This document shows, one piece after another, positions 1 through 13,100 of a stretch of 64,000 bases of DNA. Numbering within the stretch: position 1 is the stretch's first letter; every line of letters begins with the position of its first letter. Both the position numbers and the translations under genes were made by a program. The DNA comes from Zygaena filipendulae (lineage: Eukaryota; Arthropoda; Insecta; Lepidoptera; Zygaenidae). The stretch covers positions 4,662,501 to 4,726,500 of the forward strand of contig OU015655.1 of the NCBI GenBank assembly GCA_907165275.2. The letters run 5' to 3'. Under the pieces are notes generated by a model that saw only the letters and a list, made by a program, of their open reading frames with translations, made no database searches and was not told the DNA's origin.

Positions 1-1814
1 AATTTTATTAAAAATTATCAAAATTAAAAAAAATAAAAAAAATCTGTAGTTTGTGAGAACACAGACAATGTTGCAAATAAAAGTTAAATCACGAAGGGGA
101 AACACACGTTATTAATCGTTCATTTATTTAGTGTTAAAATCACAGTAATCTTTAATTTGCAACATTATTTGTGTGCCCACAAATTTGAGAAAAAGTGTTT
201 TTTTTATTATTAAATAAAATTTAATAATTTTATTACAAACTTTTAAAGTGTTAAAAGATGTATATTAATTTATTACTTCACGTCTAATTATTATTTGTTT
301 TAATATATATACGTAATTATTTCTATACTCTGCCTTTTTATGTTCCGCTAATTCTGCCGGTGTGTATATATTAAAAAGAGTTAAAGTTGATTTGTATGGA
401 GGTAATCACTGGACATACTGAACAGATTCTAAAAAAAAAACCTACGCGTTGAATTGAGAACCTCCTTCTTTTTGAGAAGTTGGTTAATTATTTCCCTGAT
501 AGAGAAAGATAAATGTAATGATAAATATCCACAACTAGATATATAGAAATATATAGAAGAGATAAAGTTACAGTATCTTTGAATAGATACTATAATATAG
601 GATACTATATTATATTTATCCCTGAATAAGAGTTTCCGCGGAGGTCTTGAAATTCACGTAAGCGGAAACGATGGGCATCAACTATAAATTATATTCTATA
701 TCAACACATAAATCTAATACTTAACGCGTTATATCCTGGAACAAAAGGGAAATGTCAGATTCACGCGTGGTGAAAATGCGTATAATCCATAATATCAAAC
801 GACATGACGTAGGTAGGTGTACGTATCTTATTGTTAAAGCGTGTACAGTCAGCATTAAAAGTAGCTAAGCGATTCAGGTGTTCAAACTTCCAAGTGATCA
901 ATAATCACCTAGTATGCAACAAAGATTTTCTGCTTGTTGTGAGCACCTACTCAGTGTTTCAATTATATTTTTAAATGATTAATTGTTTTTAAAGATAAAA
1001 GATAATCTTACGTTATTAAGAGACGTAGGATTATTTTGATCTAAAATATAACAGTCTAACTTCGAACTACATATTATACCTACTTAGCTGTTATTTGTAC
1101 CTATTAACAACGACAATGTTATAATGAACTAAAGATTACCATTCTTAATTAAATTCTAATTATTTATATTATTTACTGTTAACATATTTTGGGTGCTTAG
1201 TTACATTAATTGATTAACTTAGTTTTTAAGGCAATAGTTAATTTTTTGGTTAAGATATACCTATTTGAAAAATATTTAGATAATATTGACCCGTACGATG
1301 TTAACAATAATTTGAATGCTATTATGTAACGCAGATTTTTGTTTTTTAGGTGTGTAGAACTATTTGAATAAATAGCGTGCTCCTATGTTATATCTTTGAC
1401 TGTATCTACGTACCATCGATTGATTAAGTCGCCTCGATACGGTATTGGTGATATAAATAACGGTAACAATAACACTAGACGGTTATTAAGCTGGTTCTCT
1501 AACGACTGCGCTCTATCATTAGATACAATATTAATTATCATGCAATCTACCAAGTCATCGTTTGCAATTTACATTAAAAAAACCCAGAACGTTGTTCTAC
1601 TTGGATACGCTCTTATGACATATTATGTGATAAGAGCGTATTCTACGTCTCGGTTATAGTGCTGTATAACCCGTAAAATGAAGAACACAAACGAAGACTC
1701 AAGCACGTATGAGTTTGAGTAGCGTTTAATTAATTAATTCGGGTCTTACAATATACCTAAAGGTCACTGGGCCGCTTTACTACGTTTAGTATAGTTTTAG
1801 TATAGTTTCCAACT
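1..1814. other. AT-rich sequence without recognised genes
   Basis: Simple AT-rich sequence. An 87-codon frame at 1396-1659 has no recognisable motif and no coding bias. I see no exon, RNA gene or clear repeat boundary. Confidence 0.5.
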
Positions 1815-1975
1815 GAAAGCTATAGAATAGAATAGAATACACTTTACCGTACACCAAAATAATGTTACACTGTTTTAACAAAAACTTATAAATAAAGGCA
1901 TACAAAAGGCGGTCTTATCGCTTTATTAGCGATCTCTTTCAGACAACCTTTGGGTGGATAGGACAAAAACAGAAA
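1815..1975 (-). mobile_element. Probable non-LTR retroelement 3' end
   Basis: The + strand shows an (ATAGA)n-type run at 1823-1840, then CACTTTACCGTACACCAAAA and, at about 1907-1955, a stretch rich in paired motifs (GCGGTCTTATCGC / TTAGCGATCTC). This arrangement (short tandem tail joined to a stem-forming 3' end) is typical of a LINE or SINE 3' end inserted on the minus strand. No coding sequence remains. The family is not identified. Confidence 0.4.
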
Positions 1976-2183
1976 TTTAGGTAGAACAGGAATCATAAAA
2001 CAATACTAGTGGTACACATAGAAAAGATACCTAGGTCACAGATGATATAATACTACAACATAAAAAAGATATACATAGATACACGCATAGATATAAAATA
2101 CCTACAGCAACAAAAACGAAATAGGTATATCTAGCACATCAGAACGACTGTCAATTTTAAAGTTGGTTATGTTAACACACTTT

Positions 2184-2420
2184 CCGTCGCACTCAGAGTC
2201 GACTTTAATGATTACTTAGTTAAGTATAGATTTTTAAAACAAAACTGCCGCAATCAGACAAGTTTAATAAATAAATGTTAATTGGCATTTAACTAATTAA
2301 GTTACATCTCATTAAATGCCAATTAACATTAATTTACTGAACGTCTCTGATTGCGGCAGTTTTGTTTTAAAAATCTATACTTAACTAAGTAATCATTAAA
2401 GGCGACTCTGAGTGCGGCGG
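2184..2420. repeat. Long near-perfect palindrome (foldback MITE)
   Basis: The arms 2184-2293 and 2311-2420 are reverse complements with few mismatches. The outer end is CCG(T/C)CGCACTCAGAGTCG; the inner part contains TTAATTGGCATTTA, separated by a loop of about 17 bases. Such a structure is typical of a foldback or non-autonomous DNA transposon. No ORF of note. Confidence 0.8.
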
Positions 2421-4090
2421 TTTATCACACAAATATATCGTTCGCGATTATTTAATTTGCCTGTTTACAAAGTACAAACGTGCGGTGGCCGGTGAGTGCT
2501 CGCGCAATCGATGCCATTTATTTGCCTCTGTTGTGGTCGCAGTTGCTGCAAACTTAACCTATCAAACTCAAAAGCGGCGAGTTCTACTCTCGGCAGTAGG
2601 TATACAAATTGCCCGCTCTATGTAATCGGGCGAATCGTACATATTGGCAGCGACATAGGTATAATTTCTAATTGGTAACGATAACGACGAATTTGAAGAA
2701 ACAGGCATAGGCGTCTCGTTGTTTTAATGTTCTTCTGATATCTACAAAAAGGTGTAGGTAGGTAGGTACGTTTTACATTTTGCTAAAAAGTTTATACAAT
2801 GCTTCTTGTTTTATGTCCACGATGAGGTACTAATATCAGCCCATTATAACAGTTAAATTTATCATTTTTACATAGACGAAACTTGTACCTCCTTTCTTTC
2901 CGCTTCGTTAGCAAATAATTTTAAAACAATTTGTTTTTATCCGCAACTTTATACAAGTGTGCCCGGATACACCCAATGACCTTTGTTTCGACAAGATTAT
3001 AATATCATCTTACTTCTATTTATAAATGGAACTACCTAGGTATGTCTAATACCTAAAGGACGTTCGATAATATTATTGCATATTATTCCTTTTTTTCGCA
3101 GTATTTACAGATTTACCCAATTTATAGTGTTGATTCAATATGTTACTAGGCAGAGTAGGTCAGCTACAGGTGCTACAACACTCCTTTATTAAACAAAAAT
3201 ACAAGCAAAGTGTTTTATCTAGGTACCTATAGGTATTACCTACTTAAATCAAATGAACGTGCGGTGATTGAACATTGCTTTTGTAATGATTGATCGAAAA
3301 CTATTGTGGTACCAAAAAGGTAACATATTCTGCAAACTATAACAAGTTTGCGATTTACAAAGCCTTCTACGCAGGTACAGTAGGGTACTCCAAACGTTGA
3401 ACACAATATTTTACTTTATCAAAAATCCTGCGTTCAGAAAAAGGTTAGATAGTGAAAATTTCCTTAGTTACACATACCTACGACAGATTTACCTATCTTA
3501 ATAATATGTTGTTCGATATTTCGTCTAGGACAATATATAAAGGTATTTTTAAGTAGGTACTACACCTACCTACAAAAGTCAAAACACCCCAACAGTATAT
3601 TAATTAGGAGAATGGTTAAAAAAATGAAAAATTCATAAAGCCGAGCCGTTATAAAGCTGATTTGTCAGGTCATTATGACCACAAAATGGAACAAATTTAT
3701 GGCTACCGAAGCATGGCGTCGTTTACCACCGAACGGATGCTGATTTACAGCTACTCACGTCACTCGAACGACGCGAACGTTAATGCAATGACACAGCGGC
3801 TCTCGAATTTATTATGTAAGATCATTGTGTGTAAGTTATTGGACAAATTTTGATTCTAAATAATTATATTTATTTAAAAACTATTGCAATCGTTTCTATT
3901 GCTGATTCTGAACAAACTATTTTCAGGTTTAGTTTACCTATATACTAAAAATTATATTGTACAATTACGATTGATTACTGTGATCAGCGTAAAGAATAAC
4001 CCTACCTACTGATGGTTAGCGCAGACTATCTATCTATAAGTTAATAATATCTTGCCTTGTAAATGTCATCACCCGCCAGCATCTTATTTG
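2421..4090. other. Region downstream of the RhoGEF stop; nothing firm
   Basis: Probably includes the 3' UTR on its right edge. A stretch at 2480-2680 is richer in GC (CGGTGGCCGGTGAGTGC nearby) but no spliceable frame was found. A 63-codon plus-strand frame at 3662-3853 is unsupported. Confidence 0.4.
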
Positions 4091-4124
4091 TCATCCTTCT
4101 AGTTTCGAATGCCATCCGCCCGAG
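4091..4124 (-). CDS. RhoGEF terminal coding exon (tentative)
   Basis: An acceptor TTCATTCTTCAG precedes 34 coding bases that complete the split Ser codon and read SGWHSKLEG then TGA. The phase fits the preceding exon. AATAAA hexamers on the minus strand at 3869-3874 and 3808-3813 would serve a 3' UTR of about 220-300 bases. The exon is short and has no domain to confirm it, so a different last exon further left is possible. Confidence 0.5.
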
Positions 4125-7100
4125 CTGAAGAATGAACTAATACAACGATATTGAGAAGCTACATTAAGCCGGGTCTCATGCGCCAAAATTCTACAAAACA
4201 TGTTAAAATTGAACGCGTGGGCAAAAAGTTCCGAAAGGTTTTTTGTATGATAGACGTAAATGCAACGAAGGCTTAATATAAAATAAAATTCACCCTACCC
4301 CCTCCTACAGGTGAAGGCGGGTGATAGGTACTATCCCTCCGCATCGGATAACATGTTTGCGTGTTTTCACAAGATTAATTTCAAATTATATTTGATATGT
4401 TCAATGTTATATTTAACAAAAACAAGGCATAAGAGACCCCGCTTTATACAAACATAACTTATTTATAGGCAGCTTTAGAATGAAATTTACCTATTCTATA
4501 CCAGTGATTCACTCAATACGAAAGTTACAAATTGCGTCAACTTTGTCGAATTAGGACAGTCATAAAATGCACCTAATAAGCCATAATTACCTGGTGCTAA
4601 CTTGCTTGGATTTCTTATCTTTTTTATCAGTGTTAGTACTTGGACCTGGTGTTGGTGATGGAGTTGTATCCCTCTCGACCTGCACAAAACAACTAGAGTA
4701 AATATAAGCAAATCAAAAGATCTATCCTTCATTTGCTTTTTGAGGACAACGTTCATACAGGGATCAATGGCCATGAATGAAGCCAGTCTGCCTAGCTGTT
4801 CTGAGGTGGCAACACACTGATATGGGTAGGTATTGGTAACTGAGATTGACCAACCGTCAACCACTGTATAGATTAATTTGTTTCCTTACTTACCTTGGGT
4901 TGTTGGTTGGTGGATGGCGCGGTGTCGGCTGGGAGCTGCGCTTGACTGTTTACGTGGCCCATCTTGGAAAGCGGCGGATTCTTGAATGAGTACGAGAATG
5001 CCAAGCTGCGCTTCAACGAACCCCTATAGGAATTCAAATGTGATCAACAATAAATTAATTTATTTTTCTTTCAAGCTTAATGCGCTTGAAAAGTAGGTAA
5101 GTATAGATTTTGAATGTGATGTAGGCAATTTTAATGAACAAACTTTATTTGTGTTCACCGATTAGTAGATAATTATGTGGGTCAAAATCCAGATTTAGAC
5201 CAAATTTATATCAAGTTCAAATTAACCCGAACTTTAAAGTAATCCAAATAACCTCTAGTTTATTCAGTTTCTTCTCCTTTGGGACTTCTTGACACTACGA
5301 ATTTCGCAAAGTAGGTATATTTTTGCGAGCTTAATACTAAATTCGTATAAAACTAATATATTTATTACTTAGTGTCGTAAGGTTAATCAACAAAATTATC
5401 AATCAATCTTAATAATAATTTAGAAAAACTTATTTCAATGAAGGATTTTAAAGTTCAAATTCGTGACAGTGAGCTAGTACGAGTAGTACACGTAGTTTTT
5501 CTTAAGTAAAATGACCGTTAATCACTATTTCAGGTTTACCACCCCTCAGTTGGAAAGTTTGGTCTTGTTATTCAAGTAGGTACTTTTCGTTAAGTTTAGT
5601 TTACGTTGTTGATGCCAAATATTCTTGCTGCAGTGGCAGCGGTTATTATTGATTTGTTTATCACTGACTAAAGTGTTAAAACAGACTAGGACCATGTTAT
5701 TGCTGTAGACAAAAAATGATGAAATTATCTTGACAAATAAAGCAGGTGTTTATAAAATTAAACAGCTAATAATCGAACGCAGTTCACAAATCTGCTTTTT
5801 AGCTTATTAGCTACAAAGGTCTACAATCATCGATTAAAAATTAGATGATTGACTGATTAAAAAAATATAAACTTAAGTTTCAGTTGCAATGAAAACGGAG
5901 GTCAAAAAAAGAAACGAGGAAAGTTTTTTTTTTCAATTGGACCTGCATTCAGAATTCTGAATGCTTTCAAAATTTCAAATTCGTGAAATTCATAGAAAGA
6001 TAATTTTTTTATTTGAGTTTATTTTTTATTTTGATTATATTTCACTTTTCCACACACTATTCATCAATATCTTTATTATGTAAATTACACAATTAACAAA
6101 AGAACAAAAACATTTTACTTCGGTTCAAGTTTCTGTCAAAACGTCAAAACCTTTTAAATTGAGTCATCTCAATCTTCGCTTTTGCCTTGAAATTTTTTTA
6201 AACTAATCCTTAGTTTAATAAAAAAAATTCAAAGCTTATATTTGTTTTTTTATTAGAATTTAAAACAGTGGCGAAAAGAAGTAATTATCTAGGTAAATAT
6301 CTCAGTTTTACCAACATATTACGTAATAATATAATATGATTACCTAATAAATAAGTAGCTATAAGAAATTGTCATGGTCGTAGAAAAGTGGGGGATCTGA
6401 CAAATACTAATTAAACTTTATATGACACTCATCTATCTATACTATAATAAAAGAGTATAAGCCACGATTCTGTACATTGAATATTTAACCGACTTCCCAA
6501 AAAGGAGGAGGTTCGACGCGTATGTTTTTTTTTTAAGAAAATTTTACAGGGGGCGATAAAAGAAGAGTAAACAACCACAAAACATGAGCTTTTAAAATTC
6601 TTTTCTGTCTGTCTGTCTGTCTGTCTGTTCGCGATAATCTCCGAATCTACTGAACGGAGTGTCAAGCGGTTTTCACAGGTAGATTAAGCTTAGCCTGGAG
6701 CTACATATAGGCTTTGTTTCATTCAAATCGGATGTCGGGAAAAAAAGTTGTTACATAAAAACTTTTCACGCGGGTGAAACCGCGAGGCAGTCGGGGCACA
6801 ACTAGTTTCAAATAGATTTTTCGACATAACATTTTTATTTCTAGCTAGCTGTGCCCCGCGGTTTCAGCCGCGTGAAAGGTTTTTTATACAACAATTTTTT
6901 TTCTCGACATCCGATTTTAACGAAACAATGCCCATATGTAGCTCAAGGCTAAGCTTATTCTACCTGTGAAAACCGCATGTCAATCCGTTCAGAAGATTCG
7001 GAGATAATCGCGAACAGACAGACAGACAGAAAATAATTTTAAAAACTTTTTTTGTGGTATGGTTACTCTTCTTTTATCTGTCAATTTTTGCTAAAAATAT

Positions 7101-10100
7101 TCAATGTACAGAATCGCGGATTCTATTCTTTTATTATAGTATAGATTATGAAACCTGGCACACAAGTAAAAATAGAGTTGGTTTTTTAATGCCTAAATAT
7201 ATAATATTTACACAATGTAGTATCCTAATATGGTAAAAGTGAATTTCGTATTAATTCCGAAACCGTCATTATTCCACGATCATGATGAAATGTTTACCGT
7301 CAAACATTAGTGTTACCAACGTGCAACGTAGGTATAGTATAAAGGTTACCTGGTCGGACTCGGCGGTGGGTAGCTCGTGCCGCGATGGTGAGGGCTCAAG
7401 TACTGATGATGTTGGCTGGCGGATAGTCTGTTTCTTTGGAGCAGCTCTTGATGCGAAGTGTAAAGCTTCTCCGAGGCTGATTGCGGACTTGTACTATTTG
7501 AAAAAAAAAAAAAAACAATTCTTAAACAACTCAAAAATTAAATCAGATGACTCAAATGAGATGAATCAAATGAGATGAGGAAAAATAAATACCTACCCAA
7601 ATGAAAGTTCATAGTCCCTGTCTACCTCATCCGGGAAATCTATATAATAAAAATGAGTCGCCAAATGTGTTGCTAAGCGCATAACTTCCAAACGACTGCA
7701 CAAAAATGGATAATTGTATTTTTTTGTGTTCGTTATTGCCAGGACAAGGTTTATCCGAAATTACCGCGGATGAAATCGCGGGGGACAGCTAGTTACTTTA
7801 CATAAGAATAAATATAGCTCAGTGTGGTTTTTATATGGAAAACCAGCGAACTAAATACCTATTGTATGTATTTAGTTTGCTGGCTACTTGTCGTGAATGG
7901 ATTCAATGGCCTTAGGGCCTACCTATTGGGGTTAGTAGGTAAACCCACAGCTGAAATCAGTGTCAAAATATTATATACAGCGTATAATACAAAAAGCGTA
8001 CTTATAATGGATGGCTAAGCTTTTGAGTATTGTGTTATACTACTTTTTATTTGTTTTATTGTGATCTGTGTAAGTATCTGTGTCCCATTTATTATAATTC
8101 CCAAGTAAATATTTTTTTAATACTGTATATCTATTCCATGATAGTCTACCTTACCTTTGTGTAGAGCGTGTTGGCGAAGGTTCTATAGTGAGGTCCGGGA
8201 GGCTATGGACTAGTGCCATAACCCCACTCTGAGGCTGGACGTGCAGTGTGTTGTGGCTTAGGCGCGGCGATGGCGGCTGAAAGTGTAGCAGTCAATGAAA
8301 GACGGATAATAATTGGTAGAGAATGTGGCCTCTGACGAAGCATTTTTCAGTAAGTTCGCATCCCTCTCAACTTTCATCACATTTAGATAGATATTAAAAC
8401 TTGTCGTACAAACTACCTTTGGCTGAATTGCGGAATGGTACTGAATGAGATTTACGTTAGGTAGGTAGGTAAAGCGTAATAATAATATTCTTGGATTAAA
8501 ATTGGTATTTATCACAATCTGTTTCGCGGAAAAATATGTTGAAGCAATTATAGGTAGCCGTGGAAAATTTATAATGTGTCTTTAAATTAGTGTCTATAGT
8601 GTAGTAGTTTCTGTAGTTTTATGTTCGGATTAGTTTTTTCATTTTTGAAATTTTAACTGATTGTGAGTAGATTACAAACATCTAAACCATACAAAAAGTC
8701 AAACTTTCTTTTTGGATGAAATTTGGCATGCACGTTATCAGGGGTACAGAGAAGGACATTTACTACGTACTTTTTATCCCGGAATTCCCGCGGGAACTCC
8801 GAAATTACCGCGGATGAAACCGCGGGGCACAGCTAGTAGGTAACAGATATTACAAACAGACGTACCAAGTTTTCAAGAAATAGCACTAGAAAACAACTTC
8901 GTGAGGGTAAATGGAATCCCATTGTTCCGAACATCTCCAAATAGGTTTGGAACAGGGTAGTATGGTAAGATACAAGCCAAGTTTGTAAATTAATCCTAAA
9001 TATTTGAAGCAGACAAGTCCGTTACTAGGAATTTGGGACAGTTTTACGCTGATTGCACTGTGTGTCGTTCCGTGAATTTTAGTAGCTAACAAGTTGGTTT
9101 TTGCCGGCGCCACGTCAGGCGTCGTGCCCGTGTAGGTTAGTACCTACTTACCTATTTCCTACAGATTTGAAGTTCATCAGAACTTCTATTCCCGTGAATA
9201 AATAGGGTACTTGCATGATTTTTTTTTCAGTTTATTTTAAAGATAAACTACTACTTAAACAAAGCAAGAAAAAGAAAAAAAATATATGCATCAATTAATT
9301 GAATAGAGCGTTTCAAAGTTCCTACTTTAGACCTTACCGCCAAAACGCGGAATGACGTCACTAGTACAAAATTACGCCTTATTAATCTGTGATAGAAATG
9401 TCACTGTCGTATTGACAGGGTCATGTGACACTGACAGACAGATAACTTCACTATCCAAAAGCGAAATAAAGGTTGAACTGTGTCGAATTACTTCTAAAAG
9501 TTCCAGTATGGAATCGAAATGCACCTTACCGATGCGTTTCAAAGTAAAAATCTTCAGAAAATGGAAAAAACGCGTTGACTGTATGCACTTAGTTTCTTTT
9601 GCCTTCTCTGAAAGAGGTAAATGTTTCCTAAAAAAAATAAAAGTGACGTCATGTGTCAAGCTTGGCTGTAATTGGTTCCGTTTCACAAAATTAAAAGTTG
9701 AATATTTTGGAAACTATTGAAAATTTTTTAGGAAATCTTTCACGATAACGCTTTTCTAAGGCTCTATTTTTGAAATATTGACACAATTTATTATAATAAA
9801 TTTCATGCATGTACCCTATTGCGATATAATAAAAACAGTGCTTGGACATTGTCGCACAGTGCCACCTGCTTTCAAATAAAACAAAGCTTGTGCTTTGGGG
9901 ACAGATGAAATATTTAATAAGTGTTACAAAAAGAAAATTGAAAAAATATCCAGTAGGTACTTAATATTCCCCGCGGTTTCACCGTGTTGATTTCGGAGTT
10001 ACCGCAGGAACTCCAGGTTAAAAAGTAGGTACCCTCCCTCTGTATCCCTGACAACGTTGCATGCCATGATTGGTTGAGTAGTTAAGGTGCGAAAGCGTAA

Positions 10101-13100
10101 CAAACAAACAAATAATGTACCTATACTTACATTCATAATAGTATAAGGTATAATACATAATATATTTGTGGAGTTCGAACCCGCGACATCAAGCTTAGCA
10201 GTCAGGTAGCGTTATGGGAAGTAGGTACCTAGTACCTACTTATGGAAATCGATTTCAAAAATAATTATTCCGGGTCGCGAGCCGGGACCCGTCCACCTGC
10301 TTTCCATTTTCGTAAATAATAATGGAATGTTATATGAAAAAAAAACGCTAGTTCCACAATTTCAATTTCATTGTTTCCAAAGGAAATTGAAAATAGTAGG
10401 TAGCATCTAACCCTCGCTAACCACTGGACCGAAACTGCTATCGTGATATTACATTACTCAGGGACAATAAACGTTTTTGATTAGTAAAAACAAATATACC
10501 TACTTAGAATCGATCCAGTAGGTACCTACCCAGTTTTAAAGATTAGGTAACTCCTAAATACAAAGTTTACCTCTTTCAAAACATACGTACCTACTTACCT
10601 ACCTAGATATACCTAGATAGTTCGCCATTTGTACACACTGTGCAATAAAGAATAAATAAAACAAACATACAAACTCACATTCATATTTGCAATATGATTT
10701 TTTACGGATTTATCTTAGCCTACTAAGATGTATTATGTAATTACCATATTACTTTTATAACCTAACAAGCTGTTTCCCGCGGTTTCACCTGCGTCAATTT
10801 CGGAGATCCCACGAGAATTCCGAGATAAAAATAAATAAAATTACTATAGAAAAAGAAATATGTCTGTTTATAACTTACCGGCGGCGGTTGTTGGAGAGGA
10901 ACTATAGTTTCCGACTCGCTTTCACTGACAACATTTACCGTTATGGATGTGACAGCTGAAAGTGAAAATGTGAATTCACTGAAACATAAATATTGTTAAA
11001 AACTCAATGATGAAACGTTCTTATCTTGCAAACCTAAATGAATGTTTGCTATTTTTGTTGTGTGATTTAAAACGACGCACACAGAAAAGTCCAATCGGGC
11101 TTATTGAAATTGTTAGTTGAAAATCCAGAGTTTTTGAGTTTATCGCGAACAGACAGCCAGAAAGACGTGGCCAAAGTTTAATAATAATCGGACCAATGGT
11201 TTACAAACGCATAGAGAACAAACATACAAACATTGATTTTTATTTATAAAGAAAGATAGTGATAAAATTTAATAACTCTTAAACGTGTTAAGCTTTTTTG
11301 GCTGACCGTACCTGTAAGAAATTTATGTCAAGTAAGTACCTATATATTATATTAAATTAAAAAAGTTGAACAAACTAAGATTAACATTCATTCTATACTT
11401 GAACGTCAAGAATTTTTAAAGTCCTCGGAGTATCTAATTTGGATTCGGCCTTGTATGATGCAAATGTGTAAATCATACAAGTTCAGATGGTGAGAGATTT
11501 AGTTTAGAACTTACTAACGGTCCCCTGCGGTTTTACCCGCGGTAATTTTAAATTCTCCGCGGGAATCCCGGGATATACGTATAAACCTTCCTCTTGTATC
11601 ACTCTATCTATTGGTGAAAACCCCATGAAAATACATTCAAGTAGTCTTTGAGTTTATCGCGAACAGACATACCAACGCGGCAGAGGACTTTGTTTATAAT
11701 ATGTAAGGACTATAATTACATAATTAGGTATGTATATAAAAGGTTTATACAGTTGGTGGTTTTCGTTTATAGGTTCTATCCATGTATTGTCTTCAATAGG
11801 TAAAATTTAAAATTAGACAGACCGATCGACTCACCATCTTCCGGGTTCAGCGGTGGTATCAGGTGCTCCACAGAACTCCCGGCTCGGTAGTGAAGCCTGC
11901 TGGGCCCCGCCTGAGGCTCGTCGTGTGAAGCCGCGCTGCACATAATATAACATCATATAATAATAATTTAAGTAATTAATAGATTTAATAGCCTGACACA
12001 GTATAGTCTCTAAAGATAGTAGTTGGAAAGTTATAAGAGAAAGTCTCTTTTATGTACCTAAGTGTTAATTTATGAATTTGCAAATAAACATGTAGGATTG
12101 GATTATATTTAGCTCATGCAAAACACAAAACCTCTTGCATCTTGCCAAATATCAACAGATTATATATTACTATAGCTGTGCCCCACGGTTTCACCCGCGG
12201 TAATTTCGGAGTTCCCGCGGGAATTCTGGGATACAAACCACCCTATGTCCTTATTCTCTGTACCCCTGACAATGTGCATGCCAAATTTCATCCAAATCTG
12301 TTCAACCGTTTTTGCGTGATTGAGTAACAAACATCCACACTTTCACATTTATAATATTACTAAGATTATTAATTTTGGTCGCAGAAAAAGATTAATTATG
12401 AAAATTGAGCGCGCTTTTCGACGTGCTGACGTACTTAAGGCTCATTAAACTTTAAACCCGTTAAGGGTCTTCCCTCGTATGGGTCTAACGCGACAGCTGC
12501 CGATCGGCAAAATGAGCGTATTCTAGTATCGATAGGTATACATAATTATGTAGGCAGAACCTAATCGCGGCGGGAGTGGTGCAGTTTTTTGTGTTGCGTG
12601 AATAGAATTGACCCTCCGATCTCGTTAAAATGTCTTGTTTATAATAATTAATTTCAACTTGGGTTTATACTATTTTTTTTGTTTTTAATATAAAGATAAG
12701 CTCAAATACAGTCATGTTTTAATTAATAGTAGCAGTATTTTTCTGTGTGGACTGTGGTTTGTTTACCTACATTTCATTATTTTTATTAAAACAGACCGCC
12801 ATCGCTGCTGATATTCTACGTACCTACTGTTATAAAAAACGCCTGAAAATATCTGAGATAAATGTTCATAAGTAGAAAAGTATTTAAGTATCCATCTACA
12901 TATATTAATATTAACTCAAATAAAAAACTTGAAACACGTTTCGAAGGATTTTCTTTGATGATTTTCTAATTGATTAGCATATTATTTCATATTATACTAT
13001 AAAAAAAATAATAATAATAAAATCATTTCTTGACATGCACTTATAAAACAAAAATCCAAAAAACTGAACGAAAACTAAACATAATAAATGTATAATGAAA

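Noticed and set aside
3662..3853. 63-codon plus frame
   Set aside because: Looks protein-like in composition but has no motif and lies where the RhoGEF 3' UTR is expected.
7282..7578. 98-codon plus-strand frame
   Set aside because: It is antisense to the RhoGEF exon at 7350-7493, which is supported by splice sites and phase.
9352..9720. 122-codon plus frame and 104-codon antisense frame
   Set aside because: Both fall inside the 620-bp MITE, are not conserved in its second copy and match no known domain.
10168..10215. Possible tRNA gene from a box B match
   Set aside because: No acceptor stem, D-arm or anticodon arm can be formed; same for 15084, 35531 and 53765.
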